The notes beneath the pieces are model-generated. The model saw only the letters and a list, made by a program, of their open reading frames with translations, searched no databases and was not told where the DNA came from. This document shows, piece by piece, positions 17,221-24,999 of a stretch of 64,000 nucleotides of DNA. The translations under genes and the position numbers were made by a program. The stretch comes from UBA4479 sp963974935. Lineage in GTDB: Bacteria > Pseudomonadota > Alphaproteobacteria > Rhodospirillales > Casp-alpha2. The number at the start of each line of letters is the position of its first letter. Positions within the stretch are counted from its first letter, which is position 1. The stretch covers positions 1 through 64,000 of the forward strand of contig CAXBEV010000008.1 of assembly GCA_963974935.1 (NCBI GenBank), written 5' to 3'.

Positions 17221-17358
17221 TTATGGAAATGAAATCATGTGCGACTGTGATTTTGCCGAAATCTCGGCCAGCACATTGATTACAATCAATTCACGTGCGC
17301 TAACGACAGCACCCTTCTCCGGCGCTTCACGCTATTGACGGGCCCAAGATTTGCTCAT
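17221..17358 (-). pseudogene. Broken duplicate of the 69-aa gene
   Basis: Starting at ATG 17358 the frame reads MSKSWARQ, then an amber TAG at 17332-17334, then REAPEKGAVVSARELIVINVLAE before similarity fades and a TAA at 17221. It aligns with the intact 69-aa gene at 15362-15571. The amber replaces a CAG glutamine codon by one C-to-T change. It sits right behind tail fibre 2, in the same relative place as the intact copy behind fibre 1. This is clear evidence for a tandem duplication of a fibre-plus-small-gene unit. Confidence 0.8.
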
Positions 17359-17366
17359 GATGGACC

Positions 17367-19037
17367 TTAGTAAATCGCAATCAGGCCGACACAATCGTGC
17401 AGCCGGATCTCTTTGTTGTTCGCTGTGGTGATTTCATATACGAGCGATGAACCGCTTTGCGCGGATACATCCGCTTCGACCCGCCAAAGCTGCTTACCGC
17501 CCGACCCAATGTCACCGACTTTCGTCCAAGCACCCGTGGCATTGGTGGTGCCGCCGTCGATAGACATGATCATGGTAATCTCAGTGCCAACCGTGATGTT
17601 TTCTTGCGGAGCAATCACGACATAAGCCAAGATGTCGGTCGGATCGGTAATATCTAGCGACACCGGAGCGGGCGCGAGCGTCATGTTTAATAACGCCACT
17701 GCCTCGTAACATTCAAACTTGCTGATCTTAATTTCGTTATTCGATACGCCCGTGGTTGATGTGACATTTAAACGATACTGCGCATACGAGCCTGTCGCAG
17801 CTAAGGCGAAGTGTGTCTGTTGATCGCCTATGAAATCACTGCTATCGAGTCCACTGACGGCAAGAAGGACATCCCAATTCGTGCCGTTGTAGCCTTCAAA
17901 CGTAAAATCGGCGGGCAGATAAGCTTGTCCGTCGGTTGTGCGCTTCCCCATCGATATGCCGGCGATGGTTTTCGCCGTGCTATATGTAAGGGTCAGAATG
18001 CCATCGTCATAAGGCGTCCCCGCATAAAACGTGTCCCACCATGTGTTATAGTTGTCATCAAAAGCTCGCCATGGTTCCCAACCGCTAGACTGCTTGTTAG
18101 ATTCTACAGTCAAACCTGCACCAGAGTAACCAGACAGCAACGGGTTTATGTTTGCCGTAAACGTCGTTGGATTATGATAATAATCACCACTTGCGTCATA
18201 AATCGCATTCGTTTTCGTGCTGAGAGAATCGGTTTCAAAATCATCGGACAAATAAAGGCGACCCAAGCTCCCGACGATACTCGTCGCATCATTCTGCGCC
18301 ATCACATAGGCCAACGCAGAGGCCGCCATATCCCGAGCAAGAACGTCCGCTTCCGAACGAAACGCATAAATGGACTGACGCATACGTTCCGCTGTCCAGG
18401 CGCGCGCGGTTGTCGCGGTGCCCGCTTCTGCCTCCACTTGTGATGGCACCTGAAGTTCAGCCTGCGCGCCCAAGATTATGCGCGCACTTTCGACATCGGC
18501 GGCCGCGAGCAACGTCTCGCCCAATGAGCTCAGCGTGATGTAAGTATTGTCATTCGGTGTCAGCAACGATAGATCGCCGTTTTCGTCAAAACTGAGCAGC
18601 CGCCCTGCCCGTTCGTTTGCGTCAAGCAGCGTAAGTGCAGCAGCCGTGTCAGATGCATCGAGTTGAACGGTACGCGAAATCTTGTCGTCCACTTGCTGCA
18701 GCGCGGCGATGAGAAAATCGAGCTCGTCATTGATCACACTGGCGCGGAATTCACCGGACGACTGAAAATCCAATATCCGCTTAATCACAAGGTTACGTAG
18801 GATCGTCACCAACGCCCCATCTGCTGGTGCAACAACGAATGTCACACTGCCGCCGGCACTGAGCCCGGCGCCGGATACGCTGTAATCGATATCAAGCGTT
18901 TGGAATACACCGTCCACATAAACGCCAAGATCGGCATCTTCGAAGACCGGGAACAAATATATGAACGTGCTGGTTGCACCATCTGCGATATACGCGACGC
19001 GGGGTGCGATATCTCCGATTTGAATATGGTCTTCCAT
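17367..19037 (-). CDS. Tail fibre protein 2
   Basis: The 556-aa paralogue of fibre 1 shares the N-terminal attachment domain (IQIGDIAPRVAYIADGATST, FPVFEDADLGVYVDG, SSGEFRASVINDELDFL) and C-terminal end (GGKQLWRVEADVSAQSG, NNKEIRLHDCVGLIAIY). Its centre (about residues 290-440) looks like an F5/8 type C (discoidin) galactose-binding domain: SSGWEPWRAFDDNYNTWW, ISMGKRTTDG and YAQYRLNVTSTTG. It probably recognises a surface glycan different from that of fibre 1. It follows the SleB-like lysin gene in the same block. Confidence 0.85.
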   Translation of the reverse strand: MEDHIQIGDIAPRVAYIADGATSTFIYLFPVFEDADLGVYVDGVFQTLDIDYSVSGAGLSAGGSVTFVVAPADGALVTILRNLVIKRILDFQSSGEFRASVINDELDFLIAALQQVDDKISRTVQLDASDTAAALTLLDANERAGRLLSFDENGDLSLLTPNDNTYITLSSLGETLLAAADVESARIILGAQAELQVPSQVEAEAGTATTARAWTAERMRQSIYAFRSEADVLARDMAASALAYVMAQNDATSIVGSLGRLYLSDDFETDSLSTKTNAIYDASGDYYHNPTTFTANINPLLSGYSGAGLTVESNKQSSGWEPWRAFDDNYNTWWDTFYAGTPYDDGILTLTYSTAKTIAGISMGKRTTDGQAYLPADFTFEGYNGTNWDVLLAVSGLDSSDFIGDQQTHFALAATGSYAQYRLNVTSTTGVSNNEIKISKFECYEAVALLNMTLAPAPVSLDITDPTDILAYVVIAPQENITVGTEITMIMSIDGGTTNATGAWTKVGDIGSGGKQLWRVEADVSAQSGSSLVYEITTANNKEIRLHDCVGLIAIY

Positions 19038-19067
19038 TGTCGTCTCCTTCCATGTTTCGCACGGCGG

Positions 19068-19514
19068 TTATTCGATGTTGGCGTAAAACTTGTGGCGGCC
19101 GATGGTCGCCGACGGCTCTTGGCTGCGCGCCCAAGGCGGCTCGATCCCGAGTGCGTGATAGTGGGTGGCGCCGCCGGTCGGATCTTTAAGGGTGCCGGCA
19201 AGCGCACGCCGCGCGACCCGCAGGCAAGTCTTGAAAACACTGTTAGCCGCTGTGACCGTGGTGATCTTTTCGAGATTCAGATCGTCTTCGTTCCAGCACG
19301 AGAACTGCCATGGCTTCTGACAAACACTTTTGATGTCATGCCCCCACCAATAGCCGTTGCGCAGGCGGGCGCGACGCACGCGATTGACGACAACGGCGGC
19401 GACCGCTTCTTTGCCGCGCACCGGCTCGCCACGGGCTTCGCCGTATATTGTGCGCGCAAGTACATCGATGCTTTGCGCGCGATACTGATCGCTGTTGGAT
19501 TGAACTGCCGACAT
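19068..19514 (-). CDS. Cell wall hydrolase, SleB-like (phage endolysin)
   Basis: The 148-aa protein matches the Hydrolase_2/SleB family of peptidoglycan amidase or transglycosylase enzymes: LARTIYGEARGEPVRGKEAVAAVVVNRV (cut for length) with the conserved Glu in YGEARGE. It continues with the GYWWGHDIKSVCQKPWQFSCW segment and the terminal GATHYHA motif. It has no signal peptide, so export would depend on the holin, as usual for an endolysin. It starts the tail fibre-lysis block, just after a terminator hairpin. The ribosome-binding site is GGAGA. Confidence 0.88.
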   Translation of the reverse strand: MSAVQSNSDQYRAQSIDVLARTIYGEARGEPVRGKEAVAAVVVNRVRRARLRNGYWWGHDIKSVCQKPWQFSCWNEDDLNLEKITTVTAANSVFKTCLRVARRALAGTLKDPTGGATHYHALGIEPPWARSQEPSATIGRHKFYANIE

Positions 19515-19549
19515 TTTGAAGTCTCCATGACTGTGGTTGAGGTGGACGC

Positions 19550-19614
19550 AAAAAAGCCCGCACCGAAAAATCGGGCGAGCGAAATGCCGCAGCGCGTCAA
19601 CTTGCGTGCGGCAT
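19550..19614 (-). terminator. Terminator with upstream stem-loop ahead of the lysin gene
   Basis: On the minus strand, a stem-loop ATGCCGCA / TGCGGCAT (19584-19614) is followed by a terminator GCCCG / CGGGC (19556-19576) with six T residues. The lysin ATG lies 35 nt further on. The T-run and stem make termination of the upstream block likely. Confidence 0.75.
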
Positions 19615-19660
19615 TAAAAGTCTATGAATGGTGTGATCTAGGGTGAAATGTTGCGTTGCT

Positions 19661-19770
19661 TCTGGATGGGCCCCCGCCTTCGCGGGGGTGACGGATGATT
19701 GGGTTGGGTGTTTAAGGGTTTAATAAAAACCACCCCCCGCCGTCATGCCCGCGCAGGCGGGAATCCATGG
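19661..19770. repeat. Inverted pair of REP-type repeats
   Basis: Two copies of the TGGAT-CCCGCC-CGCGGG-TGACGG repeat face each other: 19661-19694 and, inverted, 19740-19770. Each copy folds on its own, and the pair could form one long hairpin. This sequence type is dispersed in many alphaproteobacterial chromosomes, usually between genes. Here it lies inside the phage cassette, downstream of the 263-aa gene. It shows that host repeats have entered the element, so the element has been resident for some time. Confidence 0.75.
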
Positions 19771-19805
19771 GGCGGGAGCTGCGTCAAGCAGCAAGCCGAA
19801 ACGGA

Positions 19806-20597
19806 TCAATCCCACGGGCACTCTTTTAGACCGTCCGGGCCGATGGAGGTGATCGTGTCATCAAACATCGCCGACCAATCAATTTTGGCGTCGTAATAAA
19901 GCCGGTAGTTTGGATACACCGGATACGGCCAACCGACCATGTCGTAGCGTTTCGCTTGATACTCGCAAGGCACCAGGTTTTCTTCATCAAAGTGCGTCGA
20001 GTCGCATATTTCATAATGGTAATACCGGGCGCGAACGATGTCTTCGCCGCCCGCCGCCAGATAACACGCCTCGATCACCTCGGGGCTGCCCGCAAGCAGG
20101 CAGCCACATTCGTATTCCGTCTTCACCACCCAGTCCTCATGCAAATCAAATGCAAAGTATTCCCCAGGGATAAACTCCCCCTTAAAAGGGGGCGCGTCAC
20201 AAAGAAAGAAATCGCATGCCGCATGAAACGTCTCGACATCCGGTGGGCATTCGATATAGCCGCATTCATCGGCGGCGATCTCTACCTCACCAGGGTGCTC
20301 AAAACGGGATATAATCAGCTTATCCCGGCCGAGCCGCGCTAAGCCGCCCAGCAACGGCTGAAAATTAGACGGGCTACGCGGCATTCCGGCCTTCACCGGA
20401 AAGTCGGAGTATGTGCAATCCAAGCCATCATAGTCTTGGAAGTCCCCGGGCATGAACAACCCTTTCCACCCACGTGCGTGCAGTGGCCACGGATCGCCTT
20501 CGTGAAATGCCTGCGATACCTCGGGGGGTAGGAGGCGCATTTGCGCCTCCACCAACCCCTTAGACTCATCGCCATATATAACTGTATAACCCGACAT
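19806..20597 (-). CDS. Phage cassette protein of unknown function (263 aa)
   Basis: This acidic, soluble protein has many aromatic and Cys residues: YDGLDCTYSDFPVKAG, ECGYIECPPDVETF, FFLCDAPPFKG, TEYECGCLLAG, and DIVRARYYHYEICDSTHF. I see no TM segment, signal peptide or known motif. The ribosome-binding site AAGGAG overlaps the stop of the 529-aa wall-binding protein gene, so the two are probably co-translated. A perfect 16-bp palindrome (CCCCCTTTTAAGGGGG on the minus strand, near 20177-20192) sits within the frame without disrupting it. It could be a structural, tail or cargo protein. Confidence 0.65.
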   Translation of the reverse strand: MSGYTVIYGDESKGLVEAQMRLLPPEVSQAFHEGDPWPLHARGWKGLFMPGDFQDYDGLDCTYSDFPVKAGMPRSPSNFQPLLGGLARLGRDKLIISRFEHPGEVEIAADECGYIECPPDVETFHAACDFFLCDAPPFKGEFIPGEYFAFDLHEDWVVKTEYECGCLLAGSPEVIEACYLAAGGEDIVRARYYHYEICDSTHFDEENLVPCEYQAKRYDMVGWPYPVYPNYRLYYDAKIDWSAMFDDTITSIGPDGLKECPWD

Positions 20598-20601
20598 GCC
20601 A

Positions 20602-22191
20602 CTACTCCTTGGTGTAGCGTCGTTTTATCTTATATTTATCTTCTTTGCCACCTTTGCGGGGCAATTGGATTTCCAAGGTCATGCCGTTTCCGCCGCTTGG
20701 GCGTTGCAGAATGATAATGCCGTCTTCTCCTTTATGGATTTTGCGACCATCATCTGTCACCTCCACATTCGGGCTGTCAGGATTGCCGCCAAATTTTCCA
20801 ACTGTGGCACGCCAGTCATCATCAAGCCGCGATTCAGGGCGATCTACTTCGATATTGATACCTTTGCTGTTCGCATGCGTTGCAACGCCATCAGAAAAAC
20901 CGGCTTCGAGGATCAGTTGGCGTGTTGCTGGCTCATATTCATCCAAGGCATTTTGCGTCGCCTTCGGCGGCGTGCCGCCGGAACCGAAATCGATGGGCTC
21001 AGGTAAAGGCTTGTAATCCAGCATCTGTGCACCGTTGATATCCGGGTCATCGGATTGGTCTGGGTACGGCTGCGTCGCCATATCGTCACTGTTGGGCGCC
21101 GACACCGATGGCGGCGGATTGGTGCTGGCGTCTGGATCAGCCGGCAGTGACGGCGGCAACTTTGTATCGGGTGCCGATCCATCAGCCCCGCTTGCCGGAA
21201 ACTCTTCGCGGTCCGGCAAATCCGGTGGCAGATCCATGCGCGGCGGATTTTGGCGCATGATCTCGACACCGGCAGCCGTCGCCGCCGCGCCGCCCAATAG
21301 CCATGGCAAAACAAGCGGTGCGCCAGCAACCTCTGGCCCGTTCGGCAACTTTGCATCATCAACGAGCGGCGGCACGTCTTTTGTGTCCGCCGTCGGCGTC
21401 AAGTTGGCGTCTGCAGGCTGTGGATTATCGCCCCCGGCATCGTCTGCTGAGAGCAGTGCCAGCAGAGCAATGTTTTCCGGCGCGATACCTTTTGCCGTTT
21501 GCCGCTGCAATTCGTCGGCCTGTGCGGGATCGCTGCTGCGCACACGCTTGATGATATCCGCCACGTCAACGATGCCCTGATCGCCGGCGGTATTGATCGC
21601 ATCGGAGGTGAAGCGATGCATATCGCCGATGCCTTTGCGGTTGTTCAGGCCATCTGCCGTGCGCTGATTGGACGCAGCATTATCGGCGGTCAATGCCTTT
21701 GCTTTTTCGAACAAGGCGTTGACGCGAGCTTGCCCTGGCTTGGCCGCAGGTGCGCTGACGTCACCCGCTTTCGGATCGGTTGCGGTCGGCTTTACCTGTG
21801 CCGTTTGGCGAGGTGTATTTCCAGACAGACCGGTGACCTCGGTCAGTTTGCGGATGGTTTCGCCGCCTGGATTCATCTGACCGTCGACTTTGAGGCCCTG
21901 CTGCTTTTGAAACCGCTTGGTGGCATCCTCGGTACGCATGCCCCAGTACCCGGTGGGACCGTCGGTCTTTTTTAAATCAAGCGCGCCGGCTTTCCCCAGC
22001 ATGGTTTCCGCCTTGGCGACATCGGGGCGTTGGTTTTTGCCCTGCACACCGACCGACTGGCCAAGCGCGCCGAGATCACCAAGGTTGCTGATTTCGGTGT
22101 CCGCCGACGGCTTCGGCATAAGGCGACCGAACGGGTCCCGGTCTTCAATTTCATATTTTTTACGCTCACGCGTCATGTTTCGATGAAACAT
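20602..22191 (-). CDS. Peptidoglycan-binding protein with Pro-rich linker and TM segment
   Basis: The 529-aa protein begins with a basic stretch, then DPFGRLMPKPSADTEISNLG and a peptidoglycan-binding-1-like domain (KTDGPTGYWGMRTEDATKRF, GLKVDGQMNPGGET; about residues 50-110). A Pro/Asp-rich region follows. One hydrophobic segment (LVLPWLLGGAAATAAGVEI) lies near residue 300, then a second Pro-rich linker and a charged C-terminal domain. It has no obvious hydrolase. ATG 22191 is preferred to the longer 22221 start because AGGAG is 7 nt upstream. It opens a block right after a terminator and is closely related to the 166-aa protein beyond the CPBP gene. Confidence 0.7.
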   Translation of the reverse strand: MFHRNMTRERKKYEIEDRDPFGRLMPKPSADTEISNLGDLGALGQSVGVQGKNQRPDVAKAETMLGKAGALDLKKTDGPTGYWGMRTEDATKRFQKQQGLKVDGQMNPGGETIRKLTEVTGLSGNTPRQTAQVKPTATDPKAGDVSAPAAKPGQARVNALFEKAKALTADNAASNQRTADGLNNRKGIGDMHRFTSDAINTAGDQGIVDVADIIKRVRSSDPAQADELQRQTAKGIAPENIALLALLSADDAGGDNPQPADANLTPTADTKDVPPLVDDAKLPNGPEVAGAPLVLPWLLGGAAATAAGVEIMRQNPPRMDLPPDLPDREEFPASGADGSAPDTKLPPSLPADPDASTNPPPSVSAPNSDDMATQPYPDQSDDPDINGAQMLDYKPLPEPIDFGSGGTPPKATQNALDEYEPATRQLILEAGFSDGVATHANSKGINIEVDRPESRLDDDWRATVGKFGGNPDSPNVEVTDDGRKIHKGEDGIIILQRPSGGNGMTLEIQLPRKGGKEDKYKIKRRYTKE

Positions 22192-22221
22192 TCCCGATCT
22201 CCTGATGTTGAGTATGAACAC

Positions 22222-22246
22222 AAAAAGGGCCGCCGATTGGCAGCCC
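22222..22246 (-). terminator. Intrinsic terminator after the CPBP protease gene
   Basis: On the minus strand, GGGCTGCC-AATC-GGCGGCCC (8 bp with one G-U) is followed by five T residues. It lies about 40 nt after the protease stop and 30 nt before the ATG of the 529-aa gene. Confidence 0.8.
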
Positions 22247-22285
22247 TGAGATGCAAAGATAAAAAAAGTTGGAAAAGAATGCGGG

Positions 22286-22963
22286 TTACCCGCAGGCGCG
22301 CACGTTCATCCAGCAACCGATATCTGAGAACAGCACCAGGTCGACCAAATAATGGGCCATGATCGGCGGCCAAAGGCTTTGGTGATGGCGATATAGGGCC
22401 ATCGCCATCGCACCGAAGATCACGGTCACGAAAATTGGAGCAATCCCCTGTGGCGCGTGGATCAATGCGAATGTGGCGATGGACACAACGTATATGTGCC
22501 GCGTGGACCATCCCCGCGCAGCACCAATTTTCGCTGGCAAATAGCGGAAGACCATTTCTTCACTGACGGCAACGAGCGCGATACCCATCACCGCATCCCC
22601 CCAGCGGAGCGTTGGATTGAGGATCATTGGATATAGCCAATTTACAAAAAACGGAACGGACGGAAAGACGAACCGCGCCAGCTGATCCACAAACAGCGTG
22701 GCATACCAAACAATCAACACCAGGAAGACGGCACGCACCGGTGATATGATGCGTCCCCGCAAAACGGCGCCACCCGTCATCCAAAGCACCAGCAAAATGA
22801 TGACGGCACGAAGGGCATAATCTGCAACATAGAGGCCGAGCGGCGGTAAAAGGAATTTGAGCCAGCCGACCATGAAGATCGCGATGCAACCGAGAAAAAT
22901 GATAATCCACCGGCGATCATCGAGTTTACTTAACTGTAAAATATCAAATCTTCGCGACGACAT
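22286..22963 (-). CDS. CPBP-family intramembrane metalloprotease
   Basis: The 225-aa polytopic protein has about six to seven TM segments. It carries all CPBP (CAAX protease and bacteriocin-processing, Abi) motifs: EEMVFR at residues 135-140, FALIH at 165-169 and HYLVD at 204-208. The metal-binding Glu and His residues are therefore present and the enzyme should be active. Its ATG follows the stop of the 166-aa wall-binding gene without a gap, and a terminator ends the block behind it. Such proteases occur as immunity or maturation factors. Their presence in a phage structural block is unusual. Confidence 0.85.
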   Translation of the reverse strand: MSSRRFDILQLSKLDDRRWIIIFLGCIAIFMVGWLKFLLPPLGLYVADYALRAVIILLVLWMTGGAVLRGRIISPVRAVFLVLIVWYATLFVDQLARFVFPSVPFFVNWLYPMILNPTLRWGDAVMGIALVAVSEEMVFRYLPAKIGAARGWSTRHIYVVSIATFALIHAPQGIAPIFVTVIFGAMAMALYRHHQSLWPPIMAHYLVDLVLFSDIGCWMNVRACG

Positions 22964-23464
22964 TTACCCTCGAATTCCCCCACCACTGGGATAAGGCTCG
23001 CATATCCAATTATCTATGCATAGTCCGGTCTCCGGAATGCATATTCTATGCTTTGTCGGATACGTGCCTCTCGGGCAATTTTTTTCGTCCTTGTCTTCCG
23101 TTTGCTCTTCCCGCCGCTCCTTGCGCCGCTTCGCTGCATCACGCGTCTCAGCCAAACGCGTGACGGTCTCGCCGCCTGGATTAATCTGAGCGTCAACCTT
23201 TAAGCCATTTGCTTTTTGGAATTTACGCGTCGCGTCATCGGTCCGCATGCCCCAATACCCGGTTGGGCCATCGGTTTTGTCAATATCAAGGCCCCCGGCA
23301 TCAGCGAGCAAGGTTTCAACTTTTGCGACGTCGCGCCGATTGTTTTTGCCAAATGCGCCGACGGGCGCAGATAAGGTTGTCGGGTCTTTAATATCGGCGA
23401 TCTCCATATCCGATTTTACCGGTGGTGGGATACGGCCAAACGAATCCTTCGTATTGAATGGCAT
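22964..23464 (-). CDS. Small peptidoglycan-binding-domain protein
   Basis: The 166-aa protein is a short paralogue of the 529-aa protein. It shares DSFGRIPPPVKSDMEIADI, KNNRRDVAKVETLLADAG, KTDGPTGYWGMRTDDATRKF and NPGGETVTRL. The domain is followed by a very basic/acidic helix (KRRKERREEQTEDKDEK) and a Cys-containing tail (CPRGTYPTKHRICIPETG, NWICEPYP). No signal peptide is visible. A GAGGAGCT ribosome-binding site precedes ATG 23464. It abuts the CPBP protease gene, so the protease could process or regulate it; this is a positional inference. Confidence 0.75.
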   Translation of the reverse strand: MPFNTKDSFGRIPPPVKSDMEIADIKDPTTLSAPVGAFGKNNRRDVAKVETLLADAGGLDIDKTDGPTGYWGMRTDDATRKFQKANGLKVDAQINPGGETVTRLAETRDAAKRRKERREEQTEDKDEKNCPRGTYPTKHRICIPETGLCIDNWICEPYPSGGGIRG

Positions 23465-23501
23465 TTTCTAGCTCCTCATTTTTCACGTTAGGACGAATGG
23501 A

Positions 23502-23530
23502 CTGCCCCTGAAGATAATCTTCAAGGGCAG
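23502..23530 (-). other. Strong RNA stem-loop between capsid-region genes
   Basis: CTGCCCTTGAAGAT / ATCTTCAGGGGCAG forms a stem of at least 12 bp in the minus-strand transcript between the 89-aa gene and the 166-aa gene. No T-run follows. It could be a processing site or a mild transcription barrier that sets capsid-gene expression above that of downstream genes. Confidence 0.55.
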
Positions 23531-23564
23531 CCCTGCTCATCATCACAACGCAATCATCAACAGG

Positions 23565-23834
23565 TCAGTCGGTATCCGTCCCGCCGATCTGCGTCATGTC
23601 ATCGGCGTCTACGGTGCCGGATGCATTGGCATTGATGATGAAGATGCCGCCCGCCGGCGCACCCTCGGTATCGGTGTTGGCAAAGACCATATCGCCGGTG
23701 CGCAGCATATCGCTGGCATCATTAAAATAGCCCGCCGTATCGACGCTGGCGGCCGTATCGATGGTGGTGTAATGCCAGAGCGTAAAGCCGTTTGCATAGG
23801 CGAGCACGCTCAGGTCCTTCGATTGAAAGGCCAT
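23565..23834 (-). CDS. Small capsid-associated phage protein (89 aa)
   Basis: The 89-aa product begins AFQSKDLSVLAYANGFTLWHY and continues with a beta-rich segment (GYFNDASDMLRTGDMVFANT) and an acidic tail. Proteins of this size and look commonly follow the major capsid gene in short-tailed prophages of this type and may decorate the head. I do not know a defined function. The ribosome-binding site AAGGAG is strong, and the gene is 34 bp behind the capsid gene. Confidence 0.65.
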   Translation of the reverse strand: MAFQSKDLSVLAYANGFTLWHYTTIDTAASVDTAGYFNDASDMLRTGDMVFANTDTEGAPAGGIFIINANASGTVDADDMTQIGGTDTD

Positions 23835-23868
23835 GTTAGATCTCCTTTAACGATCAATGGGTGATGGC

Positions 23869-24687
23869 TTACGATTCGAGGCAGCGCATCGACACGACAC
23901 CCGCCGGATCGATCAAGCCCGAGCCTTGGCTCATCATGTTGTTGATGAAGTTGGCCGCACGATCACCGTGCCAGGTGATGTCGGTTTTGACGTCAGCGCC
24001 GACGGCATGACCGATCGCGGTCTTGTGATACCAATAGCAGTACCGAACGCTCGACGTCAGCGTCAGACCCGAATGCGGCATCCACAACGTCCCCAGCCAA
24101 CGCTTGGCCTGGGTCCCTTTCCACGGCAGGTCATCGTCACCGATGTAATCGGCGTGAGCGAACTCTTGAATATCCAAAAGATCAGACCACTGCTTCCAGC
24201 CGACAATGGCATAGCGCTCACCATCATCCGGCACATCGGCGCCGCCCAACATTTCGAATGCCGAGAGCACCTTGGCCTTGGTCAGGCCGTCGGTGCCGGT
24301 ACCGGCATAGTTGGTCGACGTATCGAACTGCTCGATGATCAATTCGTCGGTTTTACGGCCGAGGGCATACGCGCCCGCATTGGCAATCACCTGGCGCTCG
24401 TCGTGCGCGTTTTTAAGCTCATCAAGACTGTCGACCCAATCGCCGGCGTAGTAGTCATACAAGGTGACTTCGATCGGTTCGTGATCGACGTTCATCACCG
24501 GCACTTTGCCATGCCGCGCTTTGGTGGACGCGGTGCCCTTGCCAATTTTCTGGAAAGTGGTCGACGAGCCTTTGATGTCGTTTTTCGTGCGCACGGTATT
24601 TCGAAGCTTCGAGCCCATGCGCTGATACGACATGTGGACGTACGTCTGGAAATGTTTGACGAACGACTGGTCTACGGAAGTGGACAT
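23869..24687 (-). CDS. Major capsid protein
   Basis: The 272-aa product has the size and pattern of a short-tailed phage major capsid protein: SFVKHFQTYVHMSYQRMGSK, RHGKVPVMNVDHEPIEVTLY, ADWVDSLDEL-type helix (GDWVDSLDELKN), then an A-domain-like middle with MLGGADVPDDGERYAIVG. The end is GLIDPAGVVSMRCLES. I chose ATG 24687 because GGAGAAGGA is directly upstream; the longer frame to 24771 has no ribosome-binding site. It lies between scaffold and the 89-aa gene, the expected place. Confidence 0.85.
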   Translation of the reverse strand: MSTSVDQSFVKHFQTYVHMSYQRMGSKLRNTVRTKNDIKGSSTTFQKIGKGTASTKARHGKVPVMNVDHEPIEVTLYDYYAGDWVDSLDELKNAHDERQVIANAGAYALGRKTDELIIEQFDTSTNYAGTGTDGLTKAKVLSAFEMLGGADVPDDGERYAIVGWKQWSDLLDIQEFAHADYIGDDDLPWKGTQAKRWLGTLWMPHSGLTLTSSVRYCYWYHKTAIGHAVGADVKTDITWHGDRAANFINNMMSQGSGLIDPAGVVSMRCLES

Positions 24688-24999
24688 CTGTCCTTCTCCA
24701 ATACTGTTGGTTTCATGGTTGGGTGAAGCCGGCCGGCACAGGTTATGGACATGCATTTGCACGCCGCCCAACGCCGCCGGACGCGCGGACGGGCGCGCTG
24801 TGCGTTATCCGTCTGCGAAGAAAAAGTAATGTGTAAAAAAACGGTGCCAAAAAGGCGAAGTTGATTGGGATGGTATCGCAAGAAACGATGGGGGTGCCGT
24901 GCGAAAGACTCACACTTGATGGCACCCCCACCGAACGGGGGAGCTGCGAAAACCCCTAAACGCGCTCAACCCCGAACCGATCAAACATCAGCGGGCGCC
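24688..24999 (-). other. Capsid gene leader with stem-loop
   Basis: About 310 bp separate scaffold and capsid genes. A stem GGGGTGCC / GGCACCCC (24890-24928) with a 22-nt loop is followed on the minus strand by a second GGCACC ahead of a seven-T run (near 24834-24847). The first arm could in principle pair with either GGCACC copy. This is the longest leader in the cassette and may give the capsid gene its own transcription or RNA processing. I find no clear promoter. Confidence 0.45.
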
